A stretch of 64,000 nucleotides of DNA. Source: JABCPE02 sp963530295 (GTDB lineage Bacteria > Bacteroidota > Bacteroidia > Flavobacteriales > Weeksellaceae). Below are positions 52,743-62,091 of the stretch, piece after piece. Both the position numbers and the translations under genes were made by a program. The notes under the pieces were generated by a model, which was not told the DNA's origin, ran no database searches, and worked only from the letters and a program-made list of their open reading frames with translations. The stretch's first letter is position 1, and each line of letters opens with the position of its first letter. The stretch lies in contig CAUSCF010000001.1 of the NCBI GenBank assembly GCA_963530295.1, positions 134,715-198,714 on the forward strand, written 5' to 3'.

Positions 52743-52772
52743 TTGATTAAAACTATAAAAACTTTACCTTTG
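52743..52772 (+). promoter_or_regulatory. Promoter of the RluA-type synthase gene
   Basis: TTG (52743-52745), 19 nt, TACCTTTG (52765-52772): an ideal Bacteroidota promoter, 23 nt before the ATG at 52796. Confidence 0.65.
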
Positions 52773-52795
52773 TGAAATTCTAATCAGACATTTAT

Positions 52796-53473
52796 ATGAA
52801 TTCACAAATTCTCTACGAAGACAATCACATCATCATCATCAATAAAAAAGTAGGTCAACTGGTTCAGGGCGACAAAACAGGCGACCATAGCCTTCTGGAA
52901 CAGCTTAAAGATTTCATAAAAGAACGCGACCAAAAACCTGGGAATGTCTATCTTGGCTTGGTTCATAGGATAGACCGACCGACTTCTGGGCTGGTAATCT
53001 ATGCTAAAACCTCCAAAGCGCTCTCCCGCCTGACCCAAATGGTAAAAAACAGAGAAATTAAAAAAACTTACTGGGCTGTGGTTCCCAAAGAGATGATTCC
53101 ACAAAGCCAGACCCTCACTCACTATCTCAAGAAAAACGAAAAAAACAACAAAGCCATCATCTACTCCCACGAGACAGAAGGAGCAAAAAAAGCCATTCTG
53201 AGCTATAACATCATCAAAACCTTGGATAATTATATGCTGTTGGAAGTGGATTTACAGACAGGAAGACACCACCAAATACGGGCACAGCTCTCTAAAATAG
53301 GCGTACCTATAAAAGGCGATCTAAAATATGGCGCTCCTCGTTCTAATCCAGACGGCGGAATCAGCCTTCATGCCAGAATGCTGGAATTCATCCATCCTGT
53401 GAGCAAAGAACTTATAAAAATAACCGCTCCCGTTCCACAGAACGATGCAATATGGAAAGCCTGCGAAATGTAA
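52796..53473 (+). CDS. RluA-family pseudouridine synthase
   Basis: A 225-residue RNA pseudouridine synthase without an S4 domain. It opens ILYEDNHIIIINKKVGQLVQGD. The catalytic motif VHRIDRPTSGLVIYAKT near residues 60-76 has the Asp in HRxD, and LQTGRHHQIRAQLSKIGVPIKGD lies near residue 160. It belongs to the short RluA/RluC/TruC group; the target uridine is unknown. A longer paralogue (rluD) is present at 61026-62081. It is a single gene with its own promoter and terminator. Confidence 0.92.
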   Translation: MNSQILYEDNHIIIINKKVGQLVQGDKTGDHSLLEQLKDFIKERDQKPGNVYLGLVHRIDRPTSGLVIYAKTSKALSRLTQMVKNREIKKTYWAVVPKEMIPQSQTLTHYLKKNEKNNKAIIYSHETEGAKKAILSYNIIKTLDNYMLLEVDLQTGRHHQIRAQLSKIGVPIKGDLKYGAPRSNPDGGISLHARMLEFIHPVSKELIKITAPVPQNDAIWKACEM

Positions 53474-53497
53474 AAACGATATGTTAATCCAAAATAA

Positions 53498-53524
53498 AAG
53501 AGCCACTCTATGAGTGGCTCTTCT
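53498..53524. terminator. Convergent terminator, RluA-type gene / porin
   Basis: Stem AAGAGCCACTC/GAGTGGCTCTT with a 3-nt loop. A-rich left and T-rich right arms fit both strands. Confidence 0.8.
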
Positions 53525-53549
53525 ATCATCTCAAAATATTTTATTTATT

Positions 53550-54878
53550 TTAGAAATTTTGAATTAGAGACAATGATACACGGAAGTTATCCCCTGTTGC
53601 ATCCTTAGCCAATTTCTTAAGCTTTCCTGTTACTTCTCCTGCTGCATTTGTTTCTAAGCCTGCCCAAGTAGTAGCTGTGTAGTCAAACTCTACCGCTAGC
53701 TTAGTGTTACCAGATTTCCAACCAAATCTTGGAGACACTCTCCATGTATTGATAGGAACAACTCCATTACTAGGAAGAGTAGTATATCCAGGGTTAGTAA
53801 CAGATGGTAAAGTAGCTAAATTTTGAAGATATGCATGAGAGAAGTTAAGGAAATTATACCCATTACTCTTGTTATATCCAAAATCTTGTGAGAACCCACC
53901 AAATACACCCCACTCAAAGCTTGGAGAGAAGTTTCCATAGAACTCAGTCCAAAGAGCTAAATTTCTAGAGTTTTGTAATTTGTATTTATTATTATTTAGA
54001 TTATAAGTAACACCTACACCTCCTAATTCCAATAACTCAGAAGAGTTCTCCCCATAGTTACCATAGATCTGCCAAGCAAAGTTTTCAGTAAACTGAGCTT
54101 TAGCATATGCTAAGAAGTTAAATGCTCCTACATTTTTTCTTTCATCTACATTAGTAAGCACATTTTTCCAAGCAGCTTTAGTAGTTTTATAATTCACTCC
54201 AAATCCTCCTACGAATTTATCATCTCTACCAAACTGGAACTGTGCATGGAATGCTGGTAACCCAGACTTAGCAGCATTGGATTTTGTAGTCTCAGTAGAT
54301 AATACTGTAGAAGTAAAGTCTCTCTCAGTAATTGCAGCAGCCGTGAATCTAAACACCTCTCCTTTAGTAGAGAATCTGATTTGCGGAGAACGGTTAAACG
54401 GCTGGAATGGACTTCCTGCATTGAAGTTGTAAGTTCTAGGAGAAACATTCGTTACGAACATTGGGTGCCAGAACTGACCTACTAACCATTCTACTTTATC
54501 ACTAGATAATTTAACATAAGCATGTCTCAATGCTAAACTGTTGATATTAGCATTAGAACTTCCAAAGAAGTGAGACTCGATCAAAGCTTCAGATTTCATT
54601 CCGAAAAACTCAGGACCAGCGATTTTCACTCCTAATCTTGATTCTACTCCCCATCCGTTGAAATTAGCAAGACCATTTAAGTCTTTACCATTTGTTGTTT
54701 CTCTGTTAATTGGAGTTGCTAAATCGATATAATTACCTTCTCTAGCGGCAATCACCTGACGAGAGTCAAAAGCGAACTCTCCTCTTACATACCCATAAAG
54801 TGTAGCACTTGTTTCTTCTTGTGCTAACCCCATTTGTGCTACTGCCAAAGCAAATAGCGCCATGATCTGTTTTTTCAT
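53550..54878 (-). CDS. DcaP-like outer-membrane porin
   Basis: A 442-residue precursor with signal peptide ending GLAQ. A barrel starts with TSATLYGYVRGEFAFDSRQ and continues with many amphipathic strands (GVKIAGPEFFGMKSEALIESHFFG, NSLALRHAYVKL, VEWLVGQFWHPMF). It ends with a terminal strand FRVSLSLIQNF whose last residue is Phe, as required for BAM. The pattern GYxRxxFxxD and the LRHAYVKL/GQFWHP blocks are of the DcaP trimeric porin type, which takes up dicarboxylates. It is divergent from the OFA-type transporter gene. A minus-strand TATCTTTG box (54939-54932) precedes it. Confidence 0.75.
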   Translation of the reverse strand: MKKQIMALFALAVAQMGLAQEETSATLYGYVRGEFAFDSRQVIAAREGNYIDLATPINRETTNGKDLNGLANFNGWGVESRLGVKIAGPEFFGMKSEALIESHFFGSSNANINSLALRHAYVKLSSDKVEWLVGQFWHPMFVTNVSPRTYNFNAGSPFQPFNRSPQIRFSTKGEVFRFTAAAITERDFTSTVLSTETTKSNAAKSGLPAFHAQFQFGRDDKFVGGFGVNYKTTKAAWKNVLTNVDERKNVGAFNFLAYAKAQFTENFAWQIYGNYGENSSELLELGGVGVTYNLNNNKYKLQNSRNLALWTEFYGNFSPSFEWGVFGGFSQDFGYNKSNGYNFLNFSHAYLQNLATLPSVTNPGYTTLPSNGVVPINTWRVSPRFGWKSGNTKLAVEFDYTATTWAGLETNAAGEVTGKLKKLAKDATGDNFRVSLSLIQNF

Positions 54879-55155
54879 AATTGTAATTATTATAATTTAA
54901 AGATTTTCTTCCGTGATATTATTTCACATTGCAAAGATATAACATTATTTTATATTTTTTTTAACAAAAAAACTAATATTTATCATATTTCCTATTTTTT
55001 ATCCTTTTATACAGATATATATTAAGGTATATAACCTTGTCAAAATTAGTCTTTTACCCTATAACGCTTATTTCATATATTTATTTATGATTTTTTAACA
55101 TTTTATAAAATCAGACACTTAATTATGCTTTTCAAACTTCTCCTTAATTACCAAA

Positions 55156-55196
55156 AAATCATACTTTTAGGAAGTTAGAAAAACAAAGTATGATTT
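55156..55196. repeat. Perfect 12-bp inverted repeat, possible operator
   Basis: AAATCATACTTT at 55156-55167 and its exact complement AAAGTATGATTT at 55185-55196. The 17-nt spacer is too long for a classic dimer half-site, so a hairpin or a looped/tetrameric protein site are alternatives. No T run follows, so it is not a terminator. Confidence 0.6.
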
Positions 55197-55322
55197 ATAT
55201 CATCTTTTAAATAAGGATTTATTATTTTATTTTTGCCCCCGATTTTCAAAAAGGTTTAGTAACTTTGTAGTAGTAAAGATATGTATTATGCTGGGTAATG
55301 GTGAATTTTATATTTTTATTAA

Positions 55323-55351
55323 CAAAAAATAGTGCCAATTCAAAAAATAGT
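55323..55351. repeat. Direct repeat CAAAAAATAGT (x2, 18-bp period)
   Basis: Two exact 11-bp copies at 55323-55333 and 55341-55351, about 85 bp upstream of the OFA gene and downstream of the -7 boxes. The location fits a repressor or activator site. Confidence 0.5.
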
Positions 55352-55435
55352 ATTAAATTGCACCCCGATTGAATAAATCAAATCATCTCAAAATAATTAT
55401 AAACTTTAAAAATAACATTTAAATAATTATACACA

Positions 55436-56866
55436 ATGGATTTACAAACAGCAAAAAAGAAAGCTACGAGAGTCCTCATAGCTGGTATAATTTCCAACTT
55501 CTCGGTTGGGATATTATACACTTGGAGTAACTTGAAGGATGCCCTTCAGTACACTGCGAAAAATGGATTCCAAGACAACACATTGGCGATTGATTCTGCT
55601 GACAGAATGTATTCGGCTTGGGGTCAGTCTGACCTAGCATTACCTTATGGTATTGGAGGTTTTACTTCAGCGTTTATCGTTGTATTCGCTGGAGCTTGGC
55701 AGGATAAAATCGGTCCTACTAAGGTTATCTTGATTGGGGTGTTAATGACAGGTGTAGGAGCTATCCTTTGTAGTTTCTTGACTAACCACCCTTATTTATT
55801 TACTTTCGTATTCGCTATGATTGTAGGTAATGGTATCGGATTCGTATATGCTTGTCCTCGTGCGGCTGCGATGAAATGGTTCCACCCATCTAAAAAAGGG
55901 ATGATCAACGGTCTTGTAGTAGCAGGATTCGGTCTTGGAGCTCTTTGGTTAGGACCACTTGAAACATTGTTCTTAAAGCAACAAGCTTTCATCTGGACTA
56001 TCGATTCATTCCCTCACTTATCATTAGAAAATACTTTGAGAGTATTAGGATGTGCTATCCTTGCTATGGGTATCCCAGCTGCATTGAATGTAGTGAACCC
56101 ACCTGCAGGATATGAAGTACCTGAACCAGAAGTTGATACTAACAAACCAGTAAAAGAAAACGCTAAGAAAACTGCTTCTATCGGAACTGCAGCTATGGCT
56201 AAAACTTGGCAAGCTTGGGCATTGTTCTCTATCTATGCTCTATATTGTTCTGCTGGTGCGATGGTTATCTCTAACTCTTCTGACATCATGAGAGTACAGT
56301 CTGGACTAAAAGCAGGAACTATTGCTGCTGAATATGCAGAAACAGCTACTGCATTACTAGGGGTGATGGTACCAGTAACTTCTATCTCTAACGCTACAGG
56401 TCGTGCATTAGGAGGTATGATTTCTGACATCATTGGTAGAAAGAATGTATACTATGTAATCCACACTATCCAAGCGATTAACATGTTCTTCTTCCACACT
56501 TATGACACTCCTGTAAAAATCATCTTAGGAACTATCCTTACTTGTGTGGTTTATGGTTCTGTAATGAGTACAACACCATCTATCGTAGCTGACTATTTCG
56601 GTCTTAAAGCTTACGGTGCTAACTATGGTGTAGTTTATACAGGTTGGGGGGCTTCTCTAATCATTGGTCCACAAATCGCAGCTTACTCCAACAAATTGGC
56701 TGAAGCAAATAATGCACCTGGTGAAGCTTACTTCTTCGCTTACCACGCAGCTATCGTGTTGATCGCAATTTCATTCGTTCTTGCATTCTTGGTTAAAAAA
56801 CCTAAATTCAGACAAGAAGATGTTATTGACGATTACATCTTAGGACCAGATGAACTTAAAAAATAA
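55436..56866 (+). CDS. OFA-type MFS transporter (oxalate/formate antiporter family)
   Basis: A 476-residue inner-membrane protein with 12 helices in two halves around a cytoplasmic loop (about 230-260). It opens VLIAGIISNFSVGILYTWSNLKDAL, and FAGAWQDKIGPTKVILIG is the MFS DRxGR-like loop (D-K-I-G). The second half has ALGGMISDIIGRKN as the matching loop. The OFA family exchanges oxalate, formate or other small carboxylates. Together with the divergent DcaP-like porin it suggests an organic-acid uptake unit. The codon pattern is markedly uniform (GCT, GGT), as in well-expressed genes. Confidence 0.87.
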   Translation: MDLQTAKKKATRVLIAGIISNFSVGILYTWSNLKDALQYTAKNGFQDNTLAIDSADRMYSAWGQSDLALPYGIGGFTSAFIVVFAGAWQDKIGPTKVILIGVLMTGVGAILCSFLTNHPYLFTFVFAMIVGNGIGFVYACPRAAAMKWFHPSKKGMINGLVVAGFGLGALWLGPLETLFLKQQAFIWTIDSFPHLSLENTLRVLGCAILAMGIPAALNVVNPPAGYEVPEPEVDTNKPVKENAKKTASIGTAAMAKTWQAWALFSIYALYCSAGAMVISNSSDIMRVQSGLKAGTIAAEYAETATALLGVMVPVTSISNATGRALGGMISDIIGRKNVYYVIHTIQAINMFFFHTYDTPVKIILGTILTCVVYGSVMSTTPSIVADYFGLKAYGANYGVVYTGWGASLIIGPQIAAYSNKLAEANNAPGEAYFFAYHAAIVLIAISFVLAFLVKKPKFRQEDVIDDYILGPDELKK

Positions 56867-56884
56867 TTAAGTTTAATCATAAAT

Positions 56885-56910
56885 AAAGACTCCTAAATGG
56901 GAGTCTTTTT
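56885..56910. terminator. Terminator of the OFA transporter gene
   Basis: Stem AAAGACTCC/GGAGTCTTT with a 6-nt loop followed by T-rich sequence; it may also stop the convergent hemW transcript. Confidence 0.82.
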
Positions 56911-56930
56911 ATTTTGAGAATATTTTAAAA

Positions 56931-58055
56931 TCATATCAAAAATAAATCCGAAGCTATTCCATCTGCAAAAAACCAATGCTTTTCAGGGATTTTGAGATGA
57001 TTGTTTTCTATGAGGAGAATCCCCTGCTGAATTTTAGGCTGGATATCGGCATTGAATTTTTGGATAATTTCATCTGAAAAGTCGTTTTTTATTTTTCCTA
57101 AATCTACACCCCAGCTCGTGCGGAGTCCTATCATCAGCATTTCATTATATCTATCTTTTTCCGACAATATTTCTTTTTCTAATGGTAGTTTGCCTTGCAA
57201 AAGATCTTTGATGTATAGCGAGTTGTTAGCAATGTTCCACGCTCTAACTTGTCCTCCGTCGTAGGAATGCGCCGAAGGCCCAATCCCTAAATAGGGCTTG
57301 TATTTCCAGTAAGAAGTATTATGTTTGGAATAAAAATCAGGCTTCCCGAAATTTGATATTTCATAATGGTCAAAGCCATTATCTTTCAAAAAATCTACCA
57401 TGTAGTAGAATTCCTCGTTTTGTGTATTTTCTTTCGGAGGGCTTATTTTTCCTTTGGTTATCCAGTTTTCAAGGGCTGTTCTTGGCTCTATGGTCAGTGC
57501 ATAAGAAGAAATATGCGGAACTTCCAGCGCTATGGCTTTATCCAAATTCTGTTTCCAAATCTCAAAATTCGATGTAGGCGCTCCGTAAATTAAATCTATA
57601 CTAATGTTCTGAATACCTGCATCTTGTGCCCTTTTCACCGAAGATTCTGCTTGTGAGGAACTGTGCGCACGATTCATCAGCCTCAAATCTTCATCATGGA
57701 AACTCTGTATCCCGATGGAAAGGCGGTTAATCCCAATTTCTGCAATTCCCTTCAAAAATTTTTGGTCTAAATCATCTGGGTTCGCCTCCAAGGTAATTTC
57801 TATATCCCTAGAAAAATCAAAATATTTCAGGATTTCATCTATCAGCATTTTAATTTCATCCACTTCCAAAATAGATGGCGTTCCTCCTCCGAAATACAGG
57901 GTTTCTAAGGTTTTGTTTTTCAGTTCATTATTTCTTAATGACAATTCGTTTTTAATGGCGAAAAGCATCTCATTTTTCAATTTCAAAGAAGTAGAAAAAT
58001 GAAAATTACAATAGCTGCACTTCTGTTTACAAAAAGGAATATGAATATAAAGCAT
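56931..58055 (-). CDS. hemW: Radical SAM heme chaperone HemW
   Basis: A 374-residue radical SAM protein. The cluster motif CKQKCSYCNF lies near residue 9 (CxxxCxxC plus Asn-Phe, the HemW rather than HemN form). YFGGGTPSIL near residue 54, ITLEANPDDL near residue 90, RLSIGIQSFHDEDL near residue 113 and YGAPTSNFEIWKQNLDKAI near residue 157 follow. HemW binds heme and inserts it into target enzymes; it is not a coproporphyrinogen oxidase. The end carries the HemN_C wing domain. Confidence 0.93.
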   Translation of the reverse strand: MLYIHIPFCKQKCSYCNFHFSTSLKLKNEMLFAIKNELSLRNNELKNKTLETLYFGGGTPSILEVDEIKMLIDEILKYFDFSRDIEITLEANPDDLDQKFLKGIAEIGINRLSIGIQSFHDEDLRLMNRAHSSSQAESSVKRAQDAGIQNISIDLIYGAPTSNFEIWKQNLDKAIALEVPHISSYALTIEPRTALENWITKGKISPPKENTQNEEFYYMVDFLKDNGFDHYEISNFGKPDFYSKHNTSYWKYKPYLGIGPSAHSYDGGQVRAWNIANNSLYIKDLLQGKLPLEKEILSEKDRYNEMLMIGLRTSWGVDLGKIKNDFSDEIIQKFNADIQPKIQQGILLIENNHLKIPEKHWFFADGIASDLFLI

Positions 58056-58229
58056 AAAGAAAAAACTCCCACAATAGGAGAATACATTTCATAAAAGCGA
58101 ACCTCAAAGGTACGCCTTTATTTGCAATAAAAAAATAGTTTTATCTGCTTTTTTTAGCGTAAATTTGAGATATATAACTTTCTCGTAATAAATGAATTAA
58201 ATCATAATTTAACCTAAATTTTTCTAAAA

Positions 58230-60959
58230 ATGAACAAAGAACAAATGTATGCTGCTTGTGAATTTGACAGCAAGGGAAATCTACTATGGGCAGGAGGAAC
58301 TGCTGAAAAGCCTTGGATAGTATCTACCTATAACGCTGGTATTTTGAATAAAGACTGGGTCGGTGGAAAATCCGCAAAACAAGCCGATATTTTCCGAAAA
58401 CTGAATGGACTAGACAGCCACATGTCTCCAAAAGCACAGGAAATTATCAATTCTTTGAAAAATCAACCTCTTCATGTAATTGCTGAAAATCAGTTCGCGG
58501 TAACAGATTATGCATATCAGTTGTTCATCGCTCCTCTTCTTCCTGAGTTGAGAAAATTTTTAGATAGAAATATATTAGATTTACAAAACAATGAAAGTTT
58601 TTCCACTGCGGAAAAAAACTGCCAAGACCTCATCAGAAAAGTAGAATTTTCTACGGAATTTGTAGAAGCGGTGCGTGTCGCTTTCGAATGGCTGGACAAA
58701 AAAAATCCTAATGTTCCTAGGGCAGTCCGCTCTACAGCGCCTTCTGAAGATGGAGGAGAATTCAGCGGAAGTGGAAAATATTCTACTAAACTACGCCAGT
58801 TTGGTTTTGAGGAAGTTCTCAATGCTATCAAGGCTTGTTTTGTCTCTCGTTTTAATCGTGGTGCACTGCACTATCAGTTTTCGGCTCCACACGCTTTCGG
58901 TGAGGATTTGGCATCGCTTTCATTTGCTGTGATGGTACAGGATATGCAGCCGAGCATAGATGTAGCGGGAACTATTTTCACGGCTGACACACAGAGCAAT
59001 CACCCTGGTTTTGTGGAAATTAACTTCACTTATGGACTTGGCGAGGCGGTGGTTTCTGGTAGAGTTTCCAGCGATTCTTGGATTTTTGCAAAAAGACCTT
59101 TGAGACTAAAAAAAGATGGTTTAATAGACTTTAAACTTGGTGAAAAACAAGAGTATTTCGATGGAGAATGGCACAAAAACACTCCTGAAAACTCCGCAAA
59201 AAAATGTATGTCTGATGAAACCGCTTCTACTCTTTCTACGATAGGAATGCTCCTCGGTGACTTATTCAGAGAGCTGGATGCGGAAAGTGTGGAAAGTGAT
59301 TTGGAGGCGGCTATTAACTTCAAGACAAATACCATCATCATCACTCAGCAAAGGGCAATTACAACTCTGAAGCACGAGCCTGTGCATAGAAAATTCACTC
59401 TCGATGGACTGAATGAAGATGGACAAGAAAACGCTACTTTAGAAAGTACGCTGCTTCTAAAATCAAAAGGGATTAATGCTGGTATTCCAAGTATCACGCA
59501 CGGAGTTGTAATCTCTCTCTTTGGCGAAGGTGCCGAATTCAAAAGAGATTTTGAAAAGAAATTTAACGAAAAGAAAAAACAAATCACAGATAAATACGGC
59601 GACAAAATAGGAGTAATCCTCGTAACTGCGATGACTTACCCTTGGATGGAGCCTTCTATGGAACAGACTGTAGCCTGCATCACTACGCGTGGAGGTAAAA
59701 ATGACCACACTCCTATCTGGTGTAAAGAACATGGCTTGCCGTGTGCTGTATCCGTAAAGGGCGCGCCTGAATTCCTAAAAGACGGCAGCCTAATCACTTA
59801 CTATGGCGTGGGAGATACTCCTGCATTCTATGAAGGTCGCCACCAGTATTCTGTAACAGAAACTCAATTAGAAGGGTTAAAACCTTCTCCTATTCCTATC
59901 CGTCTGATAGTATCTGATGCAAGTACAGCAAGGTCTGTATGTATGCGTTCTTATTTCCCTTCTCTTAATATTGGTAGAGGCTCTGGACTAGTTCGCTGGG
60001 AAATGCTGGCTGCAAAACTTAGAGTGCATCCTATGGCAGTGATGAATTATTCTACTTTGGAGAATGACTTCTTGCAGTTGGTAGGTCAGGGAAGAATGAC
60101 AAAAGAAGAAGCTGTAAAAACAGCCGAAAGCGTAGCTGAATTTATCCGAACTGAATCTGGCGAGCTTTCTCCTGTGGATTGGTATGTAAAAGCCCTCGCA
60201 AGGGAAATTGCAGGAATCGTTTCGCCATACTATACTGATGATATCAATGAACCTATGGTCGTGCGTCTTCCTGACTTTAAAACCAATGAACACGCAGATT
60301 TATTAGGTGGTAGAGCCTATGAGCTAGTGGAAGAAAACCCAATGCTGGGAGACAGAGGTGCAGGAAAATATTTAGGTGCATATCAAAAAGCATTCCTTGC
60401 CATAGACCTAAAAGCTTTGGCGTATGTGATAAATGATATGGGATATACCAATATCCACATAGAAGTTCCTTTTGTGAGAACGCCTGATGAGATGAAAGAA
60501 GTCGCTAGATTAGTAAAAGAAAGCGGTATCAATATTCCTCTTCAAATGATGTTCGAGCTTCCTGTGAATATTTCTCGCGCGACAGAGTTTTTCAAAGTGT
60601 CTGATGGCGGTCAGATAGGGTCTAATGACCTTTTACAACTAGAATTTGGATTAGACCGCTCAGGAGGAGATATTCTTCCTTGGCATATACAACATCTACA
60701 ATCTAGAATAGAAAACCTTATCCAAGAAAGAAATACTACGAAACCAGAGTTTCATTTAGGTCTCTGTGGTAACCTTCCTTCTACCAATCCAGAGTTCGCA
60801 AAATGGCTGGTAGATGCGGGAATAGACGAGTTCTCTGTAACGCCTGATGCCCTGATTCCTGCCCTGCTGGGAGTAACAGGAGAGACACCTGATGGGAAAC
60901 AAAACATCACAGTTTATACCGCAGAAGGCGAAGTATTTGTAAATGGACAAAAAGCATAA
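58230..60959 (+). CDS. PEP synthase-like protein (PEP/pyruvate-binding family), divergent
   Basis: A 909-residue protein with the three-domain layout of phosphoenolpyruvate synthase. An N-terminal ATP-grasp domain (GGKSAKQ, VRSTAPSEDGGEFSGSGKYST near residue 165, GLGEAVVSG near residue 270) comes first. A swivelling domain follows with the catalytic His in TTRGGKNDHTPIWCKEHGLP near residue 490. Last is a PEP/pyruvate barrel ending with IGSNDLLQLEFGLDR near residue 795 and the catalytic-Cys motif LGLCGNLPS near residue 845. All catalytic residues are kept, but GGxTCHAAI is altered to GGKNDHTPI, and the length exceeds typical PpsA by about 110 residues. It may be a gluconeogenic PpsA or a relative with a different substrate. 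Confidence 0.8.
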   Translation: MNKEQMYAACEFDSKGNLLWAGGTAEKPWIVSTYNAGILNKDWVGGKSAKQADIFRKLNGLDSHMSPKAQEIINSLKNQPLHVIAENQFAVTDYAYQLFIAPLLPELRKFLDRNILDLQNNESFSTAEKNCQDLIRKVEFSTEFVEAVRVAFEWLDKKNPNVPRAVRSTAPSEDGGEFSGSGKYSTKLRQFGFEEVLNAIKACFVSRFNRGALHYQFSAPHAFGEDLASLSFAVMVQDMQPSIDVAGTIFTADTQSNHPGFVEINFTYGLGEAVVSGRVSSDSWIFAKRPLRLKKDGLIDFKLGEKQEYFDGEWHKNTPENSAKKCMSDETASTLSTIGMLLGDLFRELDAESVESDLEAAINFKTNTIIITQQRAITTLKHEPVHRKFTLDGLNEDGQENATLESTLLLKSKGINAGIPSITHGVVISLFGEGAEFKRDFEKKFNEKKKQITDKYGDKIGVILVTAMTYPWMEPSMEQTVACITTRGGKNDHTPIWCKEHGLPCAVSVKGAPEFLKDGSLITYYGVGDTPAFYEGRHQYSVTETQLEGLKPSPIPIRLIVSDASTARSVCMRSYFPSLNIGRGSGLVRWEMLAAKLRVHPMAVMNYSTLENDFLQLVGQGRMTKEEAVKTAESVAEFIRTESGELSPVDWYVKALAREIAGIVSPYYTDDINEPMVVRLPDFKTNEHADLLGGRAYELVEENPMLGDRGAGKYLGAYQKAFLAIDLKALAYVINDMGYTNIHIEVPFVRTPDEMKEVARLVKESGINIPLQMMFELPVNISRATEFFKVSDGGQIGSNDLLQLEFGLDRSGGDILPWHIQHLQSRIENLIQERNTTKPEFHLGLCGNLPSTNPEFAKWLVDAGIDEFSVTPDALIPALLGVTGETPDGKQNITVYTAEGEVFVNGQKA

Positions 60960-60966
60960 ATCAAAG

Positions 60967-60999
60967 AAGAGAGAGACCAAAAATTTCTCTCTCTTTTCT
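60967..60999. terminator. Terminator between the PEP synthase-like gene and rluD
   Basis: Stem AAGAGAGAGA/TCTCTCTCTT with a 9-nt loop and a T-rich tail. It can serve both convergent transcripts. Confidence 0.75.
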
Positions 61000-61025
61000 T
61001 TTTCAATAAACTCAATATTTTATTT

Positions 61026-62081
61026 TTAATTCGAAGTTAAATAATTTCTCCATTTATCAACTGCCTCCTGCATATCCTTTGGCATTGGACTTTCAAAATA
61101 CATTTCCTTTTTGGTGGTCGGATGGATAAACCCAAGTGTATGAGCATGCAGAGCGTGTCTTGGTAATATTTCAAAAATATTTTGGATAAACTGCTTGTAT
61201 TTCGGCAGATTTTGTCCCCTTAGAGGAATATGTCCTTCATATCTTTCATCATTGAAAAGAGTGTGCCCTATGTGGCGGAAATGAGCCCTTATTTGGTGTG
61301 TTCGTCCTGTTTCGAGTTTACACTCTACCCAAGTCATATATCGGAAACGCTCTAAAACTTTATAATGAGTCACAGCATGCTTGCCGACACTTCCATCTTC
61401 ATAAACTGCCATCTGCATTCTATTTTTTTCGTGGCGTCCTATGTGTCCGCGGATAGTCCCCTCATCATTTTCTAAATTTCCCCAAACAAAAGCCCAGTAG
61501 AGCCGTTTGGTTTTTCGTTCAAAAAACTGTTTCGCAAGGAAACTCATCGCATATTCATTTTTAGCAATGACAAGGAGTCCTGATGTATCTTTATCAATCC
61601 TATGAACCAGCCCCACACGGTCTAAATCCGTTTTCAAGCCATTTTTCTCAAAATGATAGGCTACGGCATTGACTAGTGTTTTATCCCAGTTCCCAAAACC
61701 AGGGTGGACAACCATTCCTGCTTCCTTATCCACTACCAATACATCATCATCTTCATAAACGATATTGATAGGAATATCCTGAGGAATGATAACATTTTCG
61801 CGAGGAGGATGAGCGAGAAGAACCGAAATATGGTCGTTAGGCTTTACTCTATAGTTCTGTTTTACAGGAACTCCATTTACAACCACATTACCAGCGCGGC
61901 AAGTCTGAGAAATTTTATTTCGGGAGGAATTTTGTCTAAAAATCAACAAAAATTTGTCTATCCTGAGAGGTTCCTGATTCTTATCTACGACAATATTGAG
62001 ATGCTCATACAGATCACTCCCTTCCTCCAAAGATTCATTGAGAACCTCATCTTCTATAAAATCTTCATTTTCTTCTATCAT
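61026..62081 (-). CDS. rluD: RluD-family 23S rRNA pseudouridine synthase
   Basis: A 351-residue protein with an acidic N-terminal tail and an S4 domain (about 30-90, LRIDKFLLIFRQNSSRNKISQTCRAGNVVVNG). The synthase domain carries VGLVHRIDKDTSGLLVIAKN near residues 157-176 (catalytic Asp in HRID) and LETGRTHQIRAHFRHIGHTL near residue 258. It makes pseudouridines in helix 69 of 23S rRNA in the RluD group. It lies 10 bp after the PASTA gene on the same strand. Confidence 0.92.
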   Translation of the reverse strand: MIEENEDFIEDEVLNESLEEGSDLYEHLNIVVDKNQEPLRIDKFLLIFRQNSSRNKISQTCRAGNVVVNGVPVKQNYRVKPNDHISVLLAHPPRENVIIPQDIPINIVYEDDDVLVVDKEAGMVVHPGFGNWDKTLVNAVAYHFEKNGLKTDLDRVGLVHRIDKDTSGLLVIAKNEYAMSFLAKQFFERKTKRLYWAFVWGNLENDEGTIRGHIGRHEKNRMQMAVYEDGSVGKHAVTHYKVLERFRYMTWVECKLETGRTHQIRAHFRHIGHTLFNDERYEGHIPLRGQNLPKYKQFIQNIFEILPRHALHAHTLGFIHPTTKKEMYFESPMPKDMQEAVDKWRNYLTSN

Positions 62082-62091
62082 CTTATTTTCT

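Larger units (their letters stand above)
54879..55435. other. 557-bp divergent control region of the porin and OFA transporter
   Basis: No ORF is supported. From left to right it has a porin -7 box on the minus strand (TATCTTTG, 54939-54932), and a perfect 12-bp inverted repeat AAATCATACTTT/AAAGTATGATTT (55156-55196, 17-nt spacer). Next come tandem TATTTTTG (55228-55235) and TAACTTTG (55260-55267) boxes, and a direct repeat of CAAAAAATAGT at 18-bp spacing (55323 and 55341). Two GC-rich spots follow the pattern TTGC-CCC-CGATT (55233-55244, 55358-55370). This density suggests regulation of the gene pair. Confidence 0.6.
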
